Shown one piece after another: positions 6,973 to 13,753 of a stretch of DNA of 13,753 nt. Below the pieces are notes generated by a model. That model was not told the origin of the DNA. It saw nothing but the letters and a program-made list of their open reading frames with translations, and ran no database searches. The translations under genes were made by a program, and so were the position numbers. Source of the stretch: an uncultured Dorea sp. (lineage in GTDB: Bacteria > Bacillota_A > Clostridia > Lachnospirales > Lachnospiraceae); contig CAOKJI010000010.1 in assembly GCA_948468495.1 (NCBI GenBank), positions 1 through 13,753 of the forward strand, given 5' to 3'. Each line of letters starts with the position of its first letter. Position 1 is the first letter of the stretch.

Positions 6973-7935
6973 ATGATTTTAAAAGAACAAAATTTTGCAG
7001 AACAGATGGAGCAAATCGTTGAACCTTACCTTGCCGAAAGGCGACAGGAGCGATTTCTCGAAAGAGAACAGAAAAGATTGATATACTGTGCCAGTTACCA
7101 GGCCGATGAACCCAGAGGACTGGTTCTGATTTCCCATGGTTTTACAGAAACTGCTGACAAATATTTTGAGCTTGCTTATTATTTTTTGAGAGCCGGTTTG
7201 CATGTATTTATTCCGGAACATCTGGGACATGGCCGGAGCACCCGGCTTGTAGAAGACCTCTCTCTGGTCCATGTAGAAGATTACCATACTTATGTAGATG
7301 ACTTGCTGGCTGCGGCAGCCATAGCAAAACAGACTTACCCTGAGCTGCCTCTCTACTTATATGGTCATTCCATGGGCGGCAGTATTGCAGCATGCGCCGC
7401 TTCCGAGGAACCAGAACTATTTACCAGGCTGATACTGTCAGCTCCCATGATTCGCCCTCAAACCGGACGCATCCCTTTGACAGCAGTGAAGGCAATCATT
7501 CCGGTGAAGCTCAAATTAAAAAAGGATAAAGACTATCTCCCCGGCCATCATCCTTACGACAACACCGAAACCTTTGAGGCCAGCGCTTCCACCTCCAAAG
7601 CACGCTTTGATTATTACCAGAAGAAGAAGCAGTCGGCGCCGCTCTTCCAGATGAACGGCGCTACCAACAAATGGTTGTCAGAAGCGCTCCATATGGAACA
7701 TTTTCTTCTAACTGAAGGCTGGAAACAAATCCGGATTCCTACGCTGTTATTTCAGGCAGAGCTTGATACCTTCGTCTGCTCCGGCCCGCAGGAACAATTC
7801 GCAAAGCAGATTCATCGACAGACCCCGGGACTGATTAAATTGATACGGGTTCCCGACGCAAAGCACGAGCTTTATAATTCTGCAAACGATATCTTAACCC
7901 CTTATATAGCAAAAATCCTCGCCTTTCTCCAATAG
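6973..7935 (+). CDS. Alpha/beta hydrolase, monoacylglycerol lipase / lysophospholipase-like
   Basis: The 320-residue protein is a serine hydrolase of the Hydrolase_4 (monoglyceride lipase/PldB-like) type, which hydrolyses lipid monoesters. The oxyanion-hole motif SHGF is at residues 54-57, the nucleophile elbow GHSMGG at 131-136 (Ser133), and the likely charge-relay residues are Asp265 (AELDTFV) and His298 (DAKHEL). The cap domain spans roughly 165-240. No signal peptide is visible, so it should act in the cytoplasm. The ATG at 6973 is preferred since AAAGGA lies 8 nt before it; the upstream in-frame ATG at 6964 has that motif immediately next to it. It stands alone, convergent with the dehydrogenase-like gene. 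The enzyme class is sure, the substrate is not. Confidence 0.88.
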   Translation: MILKEQNFAEQMEQIVEPYLAERRQERFLEREQKRLIYCASYQADEPRGLVLISHGFTETADKYFELAYYFLRAGLHVFIPEHLGHGRSTRLVEDLSLVHVEDYHTYVDDLLAAAAIAKQTYPELPLYLYGHSMGGSIAACAASEEPELFTRLILSAPMIRPQTGRIPLTAVKAIIPVKLKLKKDKDYLPGHHPYDNTETFEASASTSKARFDYYQKKKQSAPLFQMNGATNKWLSEALHMEHFLLTEGWKQIRIPTLLFQAELDTFVCSGPQEQFAKQIHRQTPGLIKLIRVPDAKHELYNSANDILTPYIAKILAFLQ

Positions 7936-7945
7936 GCGGGGATTT
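7913..7945 (-). terminator. Terminator between convergent genes
   Basis: AAATCCTCGCC (7913-7923) and GGCGGGGATTT (7935-7945) form an 11-bp stem with one G-U pair and an 11-nt loop. In the minus direction it is followed by a T-run (ATTTTTGC), so it mainly ends the dehydrogenase-like gene that stops at 7954. In the plus direction the tail is weaker (AAGTTATCTT). It overlaps the last codons of the alpha/beta hydrolase gene. Confidence 0.65.
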
Positions 7946-7953
7946 AAGTTATC

Positions 7954-8856
7954 TTATTCCGACAAATAGCTTTCCATGTTTTCTAAAACTTTTCTGGTGA
8001 GCAGTTCATAGGACTGGTAAGTCTTCCCGGAGCAGCCGTTCATGCAGATGACATTCTCCTGATTCCATATCTCGTTCGCAATCTCTCCGATTGCCCCCTT
8101 ACTGTCGCAGCAGAGGATATTCTCCCTATTTGAAATCCATTTCCTTAAAGCAGCCATATCCGACGCCGGGCCAATCGACGTATTTATCATAATCTTTTTA
8201 TTACCTAATATCTGAAATTCCTTATCGTGAAGAAGAATTACATTCTTATTCAGGCAGGTGATAATTACTTCATTCTCTCTCAGCAAGTCCGCAAGCTCCA
8301 TATACCGGATTCCCTGACTTTCCTTATCCGGCTTTCTGGTGCGGGAATAATAGGACACATCCGCCAGCATAAATCTTAGCGCCTCTGCAACCATACCGCC
8401 GGAAGTTCCCAGTCCGATAACTCCCACCTTCAAATCTGTCAGCTCCAGCGGCTGTTCCCTCCAGCAAGGATAATCATAACCATGAAGAATCCGAACCAGC
8501 TGATAAATTACATATTCCACTACTCCCCGGTCTCCATAATCCCGGACTCCGGTTACCTGTATTCCATGCTCTCTGGCATAGGCAATATCCACATTCGCGC
8601 TTTCTTCCGCATACAGACTGCAGCACATGCCTACATATTTCACATTCGGAACCTTCGACAAAACATCCTGGCCGATATAGGTCGTAAAGCTAACCAGAAC
8701 CGCATCCGCGTCTCCAATTCTCTGTATGATTTCATCGTCATCTTTCGGAATATCCGGATACAGCACAACACAGTCCGCATATTTCTCCAAACGTTCCTTC
8801 CTATCCGGCGTCAGATTGATTGGTTCAACTGCTACAATTTTCTGAAATTTTTCCAT
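7954..8856 (-). CDS. D-2-hydroxyacid dehydrogenase-like NAD-binding protein, catalytic residues not conserved
   Basis: The 300-residue protein has the two-domain layout of D-isomer specific 2-hydroxyacid dehydrogenases: an N-terminal flavodoxin-like part (1-100), then VGVIGLGTSGG (144-154) as the GxGxxG NAD-binding loop. The family normally reduces 2-keto acids to D-2-hydroxy acids with an Arg-Glu-His triad. Here the NTxRG motif reads N225-T-S-I228-G, so Arg is Ile, and the C-terminal His-bearing loop reads MNGCSGKT. Thus it may bind NAD(H) without the usual chemistry, or use another mechanism. AGGAAA precedes the start. It lies 26 bp downstream of the HAD phosphatase gene in the same transcript. 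The fold is fairly sure; the reaction is unknown. Confidence 0.8.
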   Translation of the reverse strand: MEKFQKIVAVEPINLTPDRKERLEKYADCVVLYPDIPKDDDEIIQRIGDADAVLVSFTTYIGQDVLSKVPNVKYVGMCCSLYAEESANVDIAYAREHGIQVTGVRDYGDRGVVEYVIYQLVRILHGYDYPCWREQPLELTDLKVGVIGLGTSGGMVAEALRFMLADVSYYSRTRKPDKESQGIRYMELADLLRENEVIITCLNKNVILLHDKEFQILGNKKIMINTSIGPASDMAALRKWISNRENILCCDSKGAIGEIANEIWNQENVICMNGCSGKTYQSYELLTRKVLENMESYLSE

Positions 8857-8882
8857 TTTCCTACTTTGCCTGTTCTCTGTCT

Positions 8883-9683
8883 TTACAGGCTTCCTCCCTG
8901 AATCAGTATTTCTTTTATCTTCTTTAGTACCGCATCCTCCCGCATATTTCCAATGACCTGATAGGCAGTCTGTTTCAGATTCTCACTGGCACCGCCTACC
9001 GCATAGCTGAACTTCGCCTGCTTCAGCATCGGAATATCATTATCAGCATTGCCAAAAGCGGCCGTTTCTTCTGGCCTGATTCCATAATGCTCCTGAATTA
9101 TGGACAGCGCCTTCCCCTTGTTGCAGCCTTTATTCATAAAATCCAGGAAGTTCTCTCCGGCAATACATACGTCCAGCTTCCCAGACCACCGCTTCTGCAT
9201 CAACTCTTCTATCTCTTTACCGATTCCTTCTCTGCGCCATACTGACACCTTACAAATACCGGTTATTTGTGCCGCATCCTCCACATATTCCAAATCATAG
9301 GGATATGCCCGCATATGTGCATAATATTCTTCCTGTCCGTATGGAATATATCCAAGATCCGGTTTGCAGGCCATAATACTGTAACCCGGACATAATTCCT
9401 TCACATCCCTTGCAAGCGCCTGATAATCTTCGTCCGGAATCGCCATAGAAGTCTTGTAATCCTTCTCCCAGATATCGGTCCCGTTATCGGCAAGAATGAA
9501 TATCTGATCCAGCACCGGCTCAAACAGCTTCTTCACGCAAGGTTTCTGCCTGCCGCTTGCCACTCCGATTAAAATCCCTTTTTTCCGGCATTCCCGAATC
9601 ATCTCATAATACTCCGGATTGATGACGCTCTCTCCTTCCGGAACAACAGTGTCATCTACATCTGTGACTATTAATTTAATCAT
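8883..9683 (-). CDS. Cof-type HAD-IIB family phosphatase
   Basis: The 266-residue protein is a haloacid dehalogenase-like phosphatase of the Cof/IIB subgroup, which usually dephosphorylates sugar phosphates, PLP or FMN-type metabolites in the cytosol. Motif I is DVDDT (Asp8 nucleophile, Asp10 acid/base), motif II is GVASGRQ, the conserved Lys region is NKGCNKGKAL, and motif IV is FGNADNDIPML, the Mg-binding site. The middle third is the alpha/beta IIB cap that sets the substrate. GAGGAG lies a few nt before the ATG at 9683. It is followed 26 bp later by the dehydrogenase-like gene, so they are cotranscribed. A weak promoter candidate lies in the gene-free stretch upstream. The family is certain, the substrate unknown. 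Confidence 0.92.
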   Translation of the reverse strand: MIKLIVTDVDDTVVPEGESVINPEYYEMIRECRKKGILIGVASGRQKPCVKKLFEPVLDQIFILADNGTDIWEKDYKTSMAIPDEDYQALARDVKELCPGYSIMACKPDLGYIPYGQEEYYAHMRAYPYDLEYVEDAAQITGICKVSVWRREGIGKEIEELMQKRWSGKLDVCIAGENFLDFMNKGCNKGKALSIIQEHYGIRPEETAAFGNADNDIPMLKQAKFSYAVGGASENLKQTAYQVIGNMREDAVLKKIKEILIQGGSL

Positions 9684-9978
9684 TACCTATCTCCTCATAT
9701 TATTTACTCAGCGTATGCGATTACAACGGGTACTATGGCGAACTATTGGCTTTCCATATTTTCCCGCTTCGCTTTCTATAGTGTAATCTATCCGACCAGC
9801 CATTGCAAGCACTACCTGCAAACATTCGCACGCCGTCCTGTCATATACGGTTTACAAAATGCTGTCAGACCTGCCCGTAAGGCTTCGCTAAGCAAACCAT
9901 AACATACAACAAAACGGCATGCATATCAGGATACTATATTCAGATAATAACGAACTTTTATTTTAAATCCTTACTGTA
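9684..9978. other. Gene-free 295-bp stretch with several small inverted repeats
   Basis: No convincing gene is found between the PTS IIA and HAD genes. Several short inverted repeats are seen: TATGG/CCATA around 9734-9757, TTGCA/TGCAA around 9803-9821, CCGT/ACGG around 9831-9850, and a hairpin GCTT-CGCT-AAGC at 9882-9893 enclosed by GGTTT/AAACC (9849-9898). GCTTCGCT occurs twice. On the minus strand, short open frames of about 30-47 codons without ribosome sites cover it in all three frames. A possible minus-strand promoter is TTGCAA (9803-9808) with TACACT (9780-9785), 17 bp apart, which could serve the HAD gene. It may be an interspersed repeat, a leader or a small RNA; I cannot decide. Confidence 0.4.
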
Positions 9979-10341
9979 TTATTTAACAGTTATAACCGCC
10001 CTGTCCCGAAGGAAATCAAAATTCTCATACACTCCGTCCAGCATAATCACGCAGGGACCGCTCGGCGCCAGCCCGCCGGAGAAATCAACGGTGCAGGCTC
10101 CATGCTCTTTCAGATGTCCGTTCACCTGCTCCCCTAAAGCGATAATATACATACTTGTACCTCCGATTGTAAACTCATCCCCCTCCTTCAGCGGTTCCAC
10201 CGGAAGCCCGCCGTCAAAATGAACGGTAAAATCCCGCATGTCATTCCGCTTTCCTTCGATAACCAAATCAAACTGCTTTGACGCCTGAATCAATTCTTTC
10301 ACTTCACTGCCTACTTCTGATATTCTGATTTTCCACTTCAT
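9979..10341 (-). CDS. PTS glucitol/sorbitol-type IIA protein (orphan)
   Basis: The 120-residue protein matches the glucitol IIA (GutA/SrlB) family, which takes phosphate from HPr on a histidine and passes it to a IIB domain. Alignment by eye to E. coli SrlB places VHFDGGL over its IHCHGEL, making His41 the probable phosphorylation site (His43 in SrlB). The region GDEFTIGGTSMYIIALGEQVNGHL, followed by a DFSGGL segment and a Pro-rich loop, is also shared. I chose the ATG at 10341 because GGGAGGG lies 8 nt upstream; the frame extends to 10404 but that would overlap the regulator gene. It lies 25 bp after the SorC gene, with no IIB or IIC gene in view, so it may serve distant permease genes or act in signalling to the regulator. 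Confidence 0.78.
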   Translation of the reverse strand: MKWKIRISEVGSEVKELIQASKQFDLVIEGKRNDMRDFTVHFDGGLPVEPLKEGDEFTIGGTSMYIIALGEQVNGHLKEHGACTVDFSGGLAPSGPCVIMLDGVYENFDFLRDRAVITVK

Positions 10342-10366
10342 AAAAATATCCCTCCCTTGATATAAC

Positions 10367-11326
10367 TCAGGACAATAGTTCTCTGGCACAATCCACATCG
10401 ACAATTAATATATTGACATATCCTCCCTTGATACAGGCTGTGATAACCTCCCTTTTGCCGCTTCCCCCGGTAACCAGAATCTTATTTGCCGTCCGCCGGT
10501 ATTGTTCCATGGAAATTGCCGCAACCCGGCTGTTAAATTCGTCAAATGCTTCCGTATTTCCCTCTCCGTCAATAAACCGAAGTACCAGATTAGCCGCCGC
10601 CCCCCATTCTGTATAACGGGCCGACATCTCTTCCGTCACAAATCCCAGCCGTTCAATGGTAAGATGACTTAAATTGCCGCTGCTCATCCGGGAAATGCCT
10701 GATATCACCGTATTTAATTTCTTAAAATAGTCAAATATATAATTTACCGATTCTTCCTTTAGAAATTCCCGCATCAGCCCTTCATTGGAAAATACCGCCG
10801 GTGAGAAAAACGGAATGTGTTTCCCTCCGAATTTTCTTGAAAACGCCTCCGCCACCTGTGCAGACTGTACCTCCTCTGTTCCAAGCCCTCCTACAATCGG
10901 CACAAAGGTACAATCCCGCTTCCTGCACTCCAGACTGGTATGTGCGATATTGCGCAGGGTACTTCCCACAGACACGCCAACATAGTCTCCATCCTTCAGC
11001 AGTCTGTCCAGATAGTCTGCCGCCCGTTCGTTCAGTTTGGTAATCCGGTCTTCCTTAGAATCCAGCGGACTGCTCTCCGCAACAATTACATCCCTCAGAT
11101 GGAATTTCTCCATTAACTGCCGCTCCAAATCATCATACATATACTGGCTTACATGGTGAACTTTAATTTCAACAATTCCAAGTTCTCTTCCCATCTTAAG
11201 CATCCTGGATACTGACGACTTGGAAATCCCTAAATAATCTGCAATCTGATTCTGCCCCAAATTGTCCTCATAATATAAGCTGCAGCACTTATATATCAAC
11301 CTGTGGTCGTCTACTATTTTTCGCAT
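10367..11326 (-). CDS. SorC/DeoR-type sugar-binding transcriptional regulator
   Basis: The 319-residue protein combines an N-terminal helix-turn-helix (about residues 20-50, LGQNQIADYLGISKSSVSRM) with the SorC-type sugar-binding domain, marked by GVSVGSTL (117-124) and FVPIVGG. Proteins of this family bind phosphorylated sugars and control uptake and catabolism of sorbitol, sorbose, deoxyribonucleosides or glycolytic intermediates. A good sigma-A promoter lies upstream, and GGGAG stands 9 nt before the ATG at 11326. It is cotranscribed with the glucitol-type IIA gene, which fits a role in a polyol or related pathway; the HAD phosphatase further down may belong to the same response. The effector cannot be read from sequence. 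Family certain. Confidence 0.92.
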   Translation of the reverse strand: MRKIVDDHRLIYKCCSLYYEDNLGQNQIADYLGISKSSVSRMLKMGRELGIVEIKVHHVSQYMYDDLERQLMEKFHLRDVIVAESSPLDSKEDRITKLNERAADYLDRLLKDGDYVGVSVGSTLRNIAHTSLECRKRDCTFVPIVGGLGTEEVQSAQVAEAFSRKFGGKHIPFFSPAVFSNEGLMREFLKEESVNYIFDYFKKLNTVISGISRMSSGNLSHLTIERLGFVTEEMSARYTEWGAAANLVLRFIDGEGNTEAFDEFNSRVAAISMEQYRRTANKILVTGGSGKREVITACIKGGYVNILIVDVDCARELLS

Positions 11327-11371
11327 ATTGTTTAACTCCCGGGAATCATTTCTCTAAGTACTTATAGCTGT

Positions 11372-11400
11372 ATTATATTGCTCCTTCCGTTAGAATACAA
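11372..11400 (-). promoter_or_regulatory. Promoter of the SorC regulator gene
   Basis: TTGTAT (11395-11400) and a perfect -10 box TATAAT (11372-11377) are separated by 17 bp on the minus strand, 45 bp before the start codon. Confidence 0.6.
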
Positions 11401-11488
11401 GTTTCTGTATCTGAAAATAGGCGTAAATGCTGTTTTGAGAGAGAAATTTCTGAAATTATTTTCTATATCACCTCTTCTCTGTTACTGG

Positions 11489-11513
11489 TTGAAATTACAG
11501 TTCAATACTTGAA
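11489..11513. promoter_or_regulatory. Repeated TTGAA/TTCAA half-sites upstream of the phosphoesterase gene
   Basis: TTGAA (11489-11493), TTCAA (11501-11505) and TTGAA (11509-11513) form two overlapping inverted repeats with 7- and 3-bp spacers. The third half-site is part of the -35 box for the downstream operon, so it could be an operator. A separate 10-bp palindrome AGAAATTTCT is at 11442-11451. No bound protein is known from the sequence; these AT-rich motifs could occur by chance. Confidence 0.25.
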
Positions 11514-11537
11514 TCTCCAGGGAAGACAAGCTATACT
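11509..11537 (+). promoter_or_regulatory. Promoter of the phosphoesterase-azlCD operon
   Basis: TTGAAT (11509-11514) and TATACT (11532-11537) are 17 bp apart. The leader to the start codon is about 55 nt and contains a 13-nt palindrome AATACGACGTATT followed by six T in total, a weak hairpin only. Otherwise the 271-bp gap between the divergent SorC and phosphoesterase genes shows no gene. Confidence 0.55.
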
Positions 11538-11597
11538 ATTTGTTGGCGGATAATACGACGTATTTTTTATAGAGATGTATAGAAAGGATTTTTACGA

Positions 11598-12167
11598 ATG
11601 AAATTAATGATTGCATCCGACATCCATGGCAGCGCTCACTATCTTCGCATGCTTCTTGAAAGACACAAGTCAGAACAACCGGACAAACTCCTGCTTCTTG
11701 GGGATATTCTCTATCATGGTCCAAGAAACAATCTCCCGGCAGGCTACTCCCCGAAGGAAGTAATCAGCCTTCTGAATCAAATAAAGGAAGATATCTTATG
11801 CGTCCGGGGTAATTGCGATACGGAAGTAGACCAAATGGTACTGGAATTTCCGATTATGGCAGATTACTGCATTCTCTACGAACAGGGACATCTGATATTT
11901 GCTACCCATGGTCATCACCACAACACTAGTAATCCTCCTATGCTCAAAGAAGGCGATATCCTTCTTCACGGTCACACCCACATACCGGCCGCCGAGGAAT
12001 TTGACGGCAAATACTATCTGAATCCCGGCTCTGTCTCTATTCCGAAAAACGGCAGCGCACACAGTTATATGATGTTAGAAAACGGGTTATTTACCTGGAA
12101 AGATTTGAATGGAAAGCCGTACTTAAACAAAAGATTATTTGGAGTGACAGAAAATGAATCGAAATAA
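11598..12167 (+). CDS. YfcE-type metallophosphoesterase
   Basis: The 189-residue protein is a compact calcineurin-like phosphoesterase of the YfcE/MJ0936 group, which hydrolyses phosphodiesters or phosphomonoesters with two bound metals. All motifs are present: SDIHG (residues 7-11), GD (35-36), GNCD (71-74), THGH (103-106) and GHTH (125-128), so the enzyme should be active. The start has AAAGGA 9 nt upstream. Its end overlaps the azlC start by 14 nt, so it is translationally coupled to the amino acid exporter genes. Its role there is unclear; the biological substrate of this family is unsettled. Family call is secure. Confidence 0.93.
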   Translation: MKLMIASDIHGSAHYLRMLLERHKSEQPDKLLLLGDILYHGPRNNLPAGYSPKEVISLLNQIKEDILCVRGNCDTEVDQMVLEFPIMADYCILYEQGHLIFATHGHHHNTSNPPMLKEGDILLHGHTHIPAAEEFDGKYYLNPGSVSIPKNGSAHSYMMLENGLFTWKDLNGKPYLNKRLFGVTENESK

Positions 12168-12915
12168 AAATGCTTTTTTCAACGGAATCCGGGACGGATT
12201 CCCCATTGCTCTTGGATACTTCGCAGTAGCGTTTTCTCTGGGAATCGTAGCAAAAAAGGCGGGCCTGAATCCATTTCAGGGTTTTCTTTCCAGTATGCTG
12301 AATCACGCTTCTGCGGGAGAATACGCAGAATTTACTGTAATCATGGCGAATGCGCCCTATTTTGAGATGGCATTTGTGATACTGGTAACCAACATCCGGT
12401 ATATGCTGATGAGCTGCGCTCTGAGTCAGAAATTTGATTCCGGCACCTCCCTGTTTCACCGCTTTCTGGTAGGATTCGGCATCACAGACGAAATCTTCGG
12501 AATCAGCATCGGAAGATGCGGTGCTTTGAATCCTTACTATAATTACGGAGCCATGGCCATCGCCCTTCCTGGCTGGTCTGTCGGCACCGCGCTCGGAATC
12601 GTGGCCGGCAATGTTCTGCCCGCTTCTCTGGTCAGTGCGTTAAGCGTTGCTCTGTACGGCATGTTTGTGGCAATTATAACCCCTGTGTCCAAAAACAATA
12701 AGATTGTCGGCGGCGTTGTGATTGTAAGCTTCTTAGCAAGCTTCCTGGTGTCTAAGATTTCCCTTTTCAGCCAAATGTCCGACAGCATGAAGATTAGTCT
12801 CCTGACAATACTCATCGCCGGACTGGCCGCTTATTTCTTCCCTGTGAAGGACGAAGCAGAAGAAGTACAAGAAATAGAAACTCATGCAAAGGAGGTTCCG
12901 AAATATGACGCATAA
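12154..12915 (+). CDS. azlC: AzlC family branched-chain amino acid exporter, large subunit
   Basis: AzlC proteins pair with a small AzlD partner to export branched-chain amino acids and their analogues such as 4-azaleucine. The 253-residue product has the family start GIRDGFPIALGYFAVAFSLGIVAKKAG, with the recurrent GxxPxxxGxxxxxxxxG pattern, and several hydrophobic helices. The region FVILVTNIRYMLMSCALSQK and the later ITDEIFGI are also typical. The last 22 residues form an acidic, water-soluble tail. GGAG about 9 nt before the ATG at 12154 lies inside the phosphoesterase gene, with which it overlaps by 14 nt. The end overlaps azlD by 11 nt, a sign of tight stoichiometric coupling. Family assignment is firm; the substrate is taken from relatives. 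Confidence 0.92.
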   Translation: MNRNKNAFFNGIRDGFPIALGYFAVAFSLGIVAKKAGLNPFQGFLSSMLNHASAGEYAEFTVIMANAPYFEMAFVILVTNIRYMLMSCALSQKFDSGTSLFHRFLVGFGITDEIFGISIGRCGALNPYYNYGAMAIALPGWSVGTALGIVAGNVLPASLVSALSVALYGMFVAIITPVSKNNKIVGGVVIVSFLASFLVSKISLFSQMSDSMKISLLTILIAGLAAYFFPVKDEAEEVQEIETHAKEVPKYDA

Positions 12916-13222
12916 TATTTATCTGTACATATTCGTTGCGGCTTTCGTTTCCTGTTTAATCCGGGTACTGCCGCTGACTTTAATCCGCGGGAAGATTAAG
13001 AATCCCTTTATCCGCTCATTTCTCTACTATGTTCCCTATGTAACCCTTGCAGTAATGACCTTTCCTGCAATTGTTACGGCGCCCCAGATTCCCCTTGCAG
13101 GAATCCTTGCATTAATTGCAGGAATAATTGCGGCATGGAAAGGGATGAATATGATAGGAATCGCAGTGCTGTGCTGCGTGGTGGTATTTATCTGCGAGTC
13201 GGCGGCCGCATATATCCTGTAG
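12905..13222 (+). CDS. azlD: AzlD family branched-chain amino acid exporter, small subunit
   Basis: The 105-residue protein is the small membrane partner of AzlC, with about four hydrophobic segments and the family stretch CLIRVLPLTLIRGKIKNPFI followed by VPYVTLAVMTFPAI. The ATG at 12905 is chosen because a perfect AAAGGAGG lies 9 nt upstream, inside azlC; an earlier in-frame ATG at 12884 would add seven residues and has no ribosome site. It ends the phosphoesterase-azlC-azlD operon, stopping 23 bp before the convergent GyrI-like gene. No strong terminator is visible, only a 5-bp ATCCG/CGGAT stem near 13249. Confidence 0.91.
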   Translation: MTHNIYLYIFVAAFVSCLIRVLPLTLIRGKIKNPFIRSFLYYVPYVTLAVMTFPAIVTAPQIPLAGILALIAGIIAAWKGMNMIGIAVLCCVVVFICESAAAYIL

Positions 13223-13245
13223 CGTTACCGTTCAGAGGACCGATA

Positions 13246-13753
13246 TTATATCCGCCTTACCGGATGACGGATGACTGTGCGGAGGCGTTCTTCTTTGGTC
13301 CGTCTTGGGTCGCTGAGATAGATTTCATGATGAAACCGATTTTCGGTAAAATCTGCTTTAACCCTCTGCTCCCTCATGTAGTCATTCATCCGCTGAATCG
13401 TCTCTGGCTCCGCATCGTAGCTTCCCATGTGCATGCACTGTACGCACAGCCCTTCCCTGTAGGTAAAAAACCGGACTTTAGAAAAATCGCTTTTCTTTTT
13501 CTCAGAAGCCTCTGCAACTGCCCAGTCAAAAATCTCTTCGGTCACAAATTCCGGCAGCCGTATCATAGAGAGCCACTCGAAACTCTCCTTATGCGCATAA
13601 TCAATTCCCTCCATGCCCTGCTGCCACCAGAGCCCCTCCAGAGGCGGAACCACATAAGGGAAATACCCTTCAATCTTTTTACTACCTTTATAGCTCATTT
13701 TAATGGTAAAAGCAATTCCATACAATAACTGCATGGCCGCCTTATACTCTCCA
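13246..13753 (-). CDS. GyrI-like small-molecule-binding domain protein (5' end outside window)
   Basis: The open frame continues without a start to the window edge, adding GEYKAA before Met at 13734, so the true N-terminus (about 40 residues by comparison with typical 200-residue relatives) is missing. The remaining 169 residues match stand-alone GyrI-like proteins common in gut clostridia: YGIAFTIKMSYKG, EGYFPYVVPPLEGLWWQ, DFSKVRFFTYREGLCVQ, an HMGSYDAEP turn, and an HHEIYLSDPRR C-terminus. This fold binds hydrophobic small molecules, as in BmrR-like regulators and SbmC/GyrI; no DNA-binding domain is visible in the part present. Function of the stand-alone family is uncertain (some bind or hydrolyse xenobiotics). 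It converges on azlD. Confidence 0.85.
   Translation of the reverse strand, partial: GEYKAAMQLLYGIAFTIKMSYKGSKKIEGYFPYVVPPLEGLWWQQGMEGIDYAHKESFEWLSMIRLPEFVTEEIFDWAVAEASEKKKSDFSKVRFFTYREGLCVQCMHMGSYDAEPETIQRMNDYMREQRVKADFTENRFHHEIYLSDPRRTKEERLRTVIRHPVRRI

Noticed and set aside
10342..10404. Longer N-terminus for the PTS IIA protein
   Set aside because: It overlaps the end of the SorC gene, and GGGAGGG clearly serves the ATG at 10341.
13135..13728. Plus-strand open frame of 197 codons at the right end
   Set aside because: It is the antisense shadow of the GyrI-like gene and overlaps azlD out of frame; the product shows no recognisable family.
1..13753. CRISPR arrays, tRNA/rRNA genes, insertion sequences or prophage
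   Set aside because: No regularly spaced repeats, no cloverleaf or rRNA-like stretches and no transposase, integrase or phage reading frame were seen on either strand.

Overview
The window looks like chromosomal DNA of a low-to-mid GC Firmicute, most likely a gut clostridium of the Lachnospiraceae type. The evidence is strong AGGAGG-like ribosome sites, sigma-A promoters with 16-17 bp spacers, a BirA-type operator before bioY, SorC/PTS and AzlCD gene families, and a GyrI-like protein close to versions I know from that group. Taxonomy is inferred from gene style, not from a marker gene. I see no rRNA, tRNA, CRISPR array, transposase or phage gene. All genes are short, intact and closely packed, except the two cut by the window ends.

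Left part (1-2.5 kb): an amidohydrolase-fold gene is translationally coupled to a cut-off SLC13/DASS-type carboxylate transporter on the minus strand. A LysR regulator is transcribed away from them. Its promoter overlaps a TTCAAG/CTTGAA palindrome, so it probably autoregulates and controls the pair. The amidohydrolase lacks most expected metal ligands.

Middle part (2.5-6.8 kb, minus strand): bioY-bioB-bioD form a biotin uptake and late-synthesis operon under a clear BirA box. Directly downstream, with its own good promoter and no terminator in between, is a CsoR-type copper-sensor gene with a His-rich N-terminal extension, followed 10 bp later by a MATE efflux pump. A hairpin around the MATE stop codon ends this unit.

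Right-middle (6.9-11.3 kb): a monoacylglycerol-lipase-like alpha/beta hydrolase (plus strand) converges on a minus-strand set: SorC-type regulator, a lone glucitol-type PTS IIA protein, a 295-bp gene-free stretch with several small inverted repeats, a Cof-type HAD phosphatase and a 2-hydroxyacid-dehydrogenase-like protein whose catalytic arginine position is not conserved. This may be one sugar-phosphate-related locus read in two transcripts.

Right end (11.5-13.75 kb, plus strand): a YfcE-type phosphoesterase, azlC and azlD overlap one another in a tight operon for branched-chain amino acid (or azaleucine) export. It meets a convergent, 5'-truncated GyrI-like gene at the edge. No system here is plainly new. 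The best leads are the His-rich CsoR/MATE pair, the metal-ligand-poor amidohydrolase, the orphan PTS IIA beside SorC, and the 295-bp structured gap.
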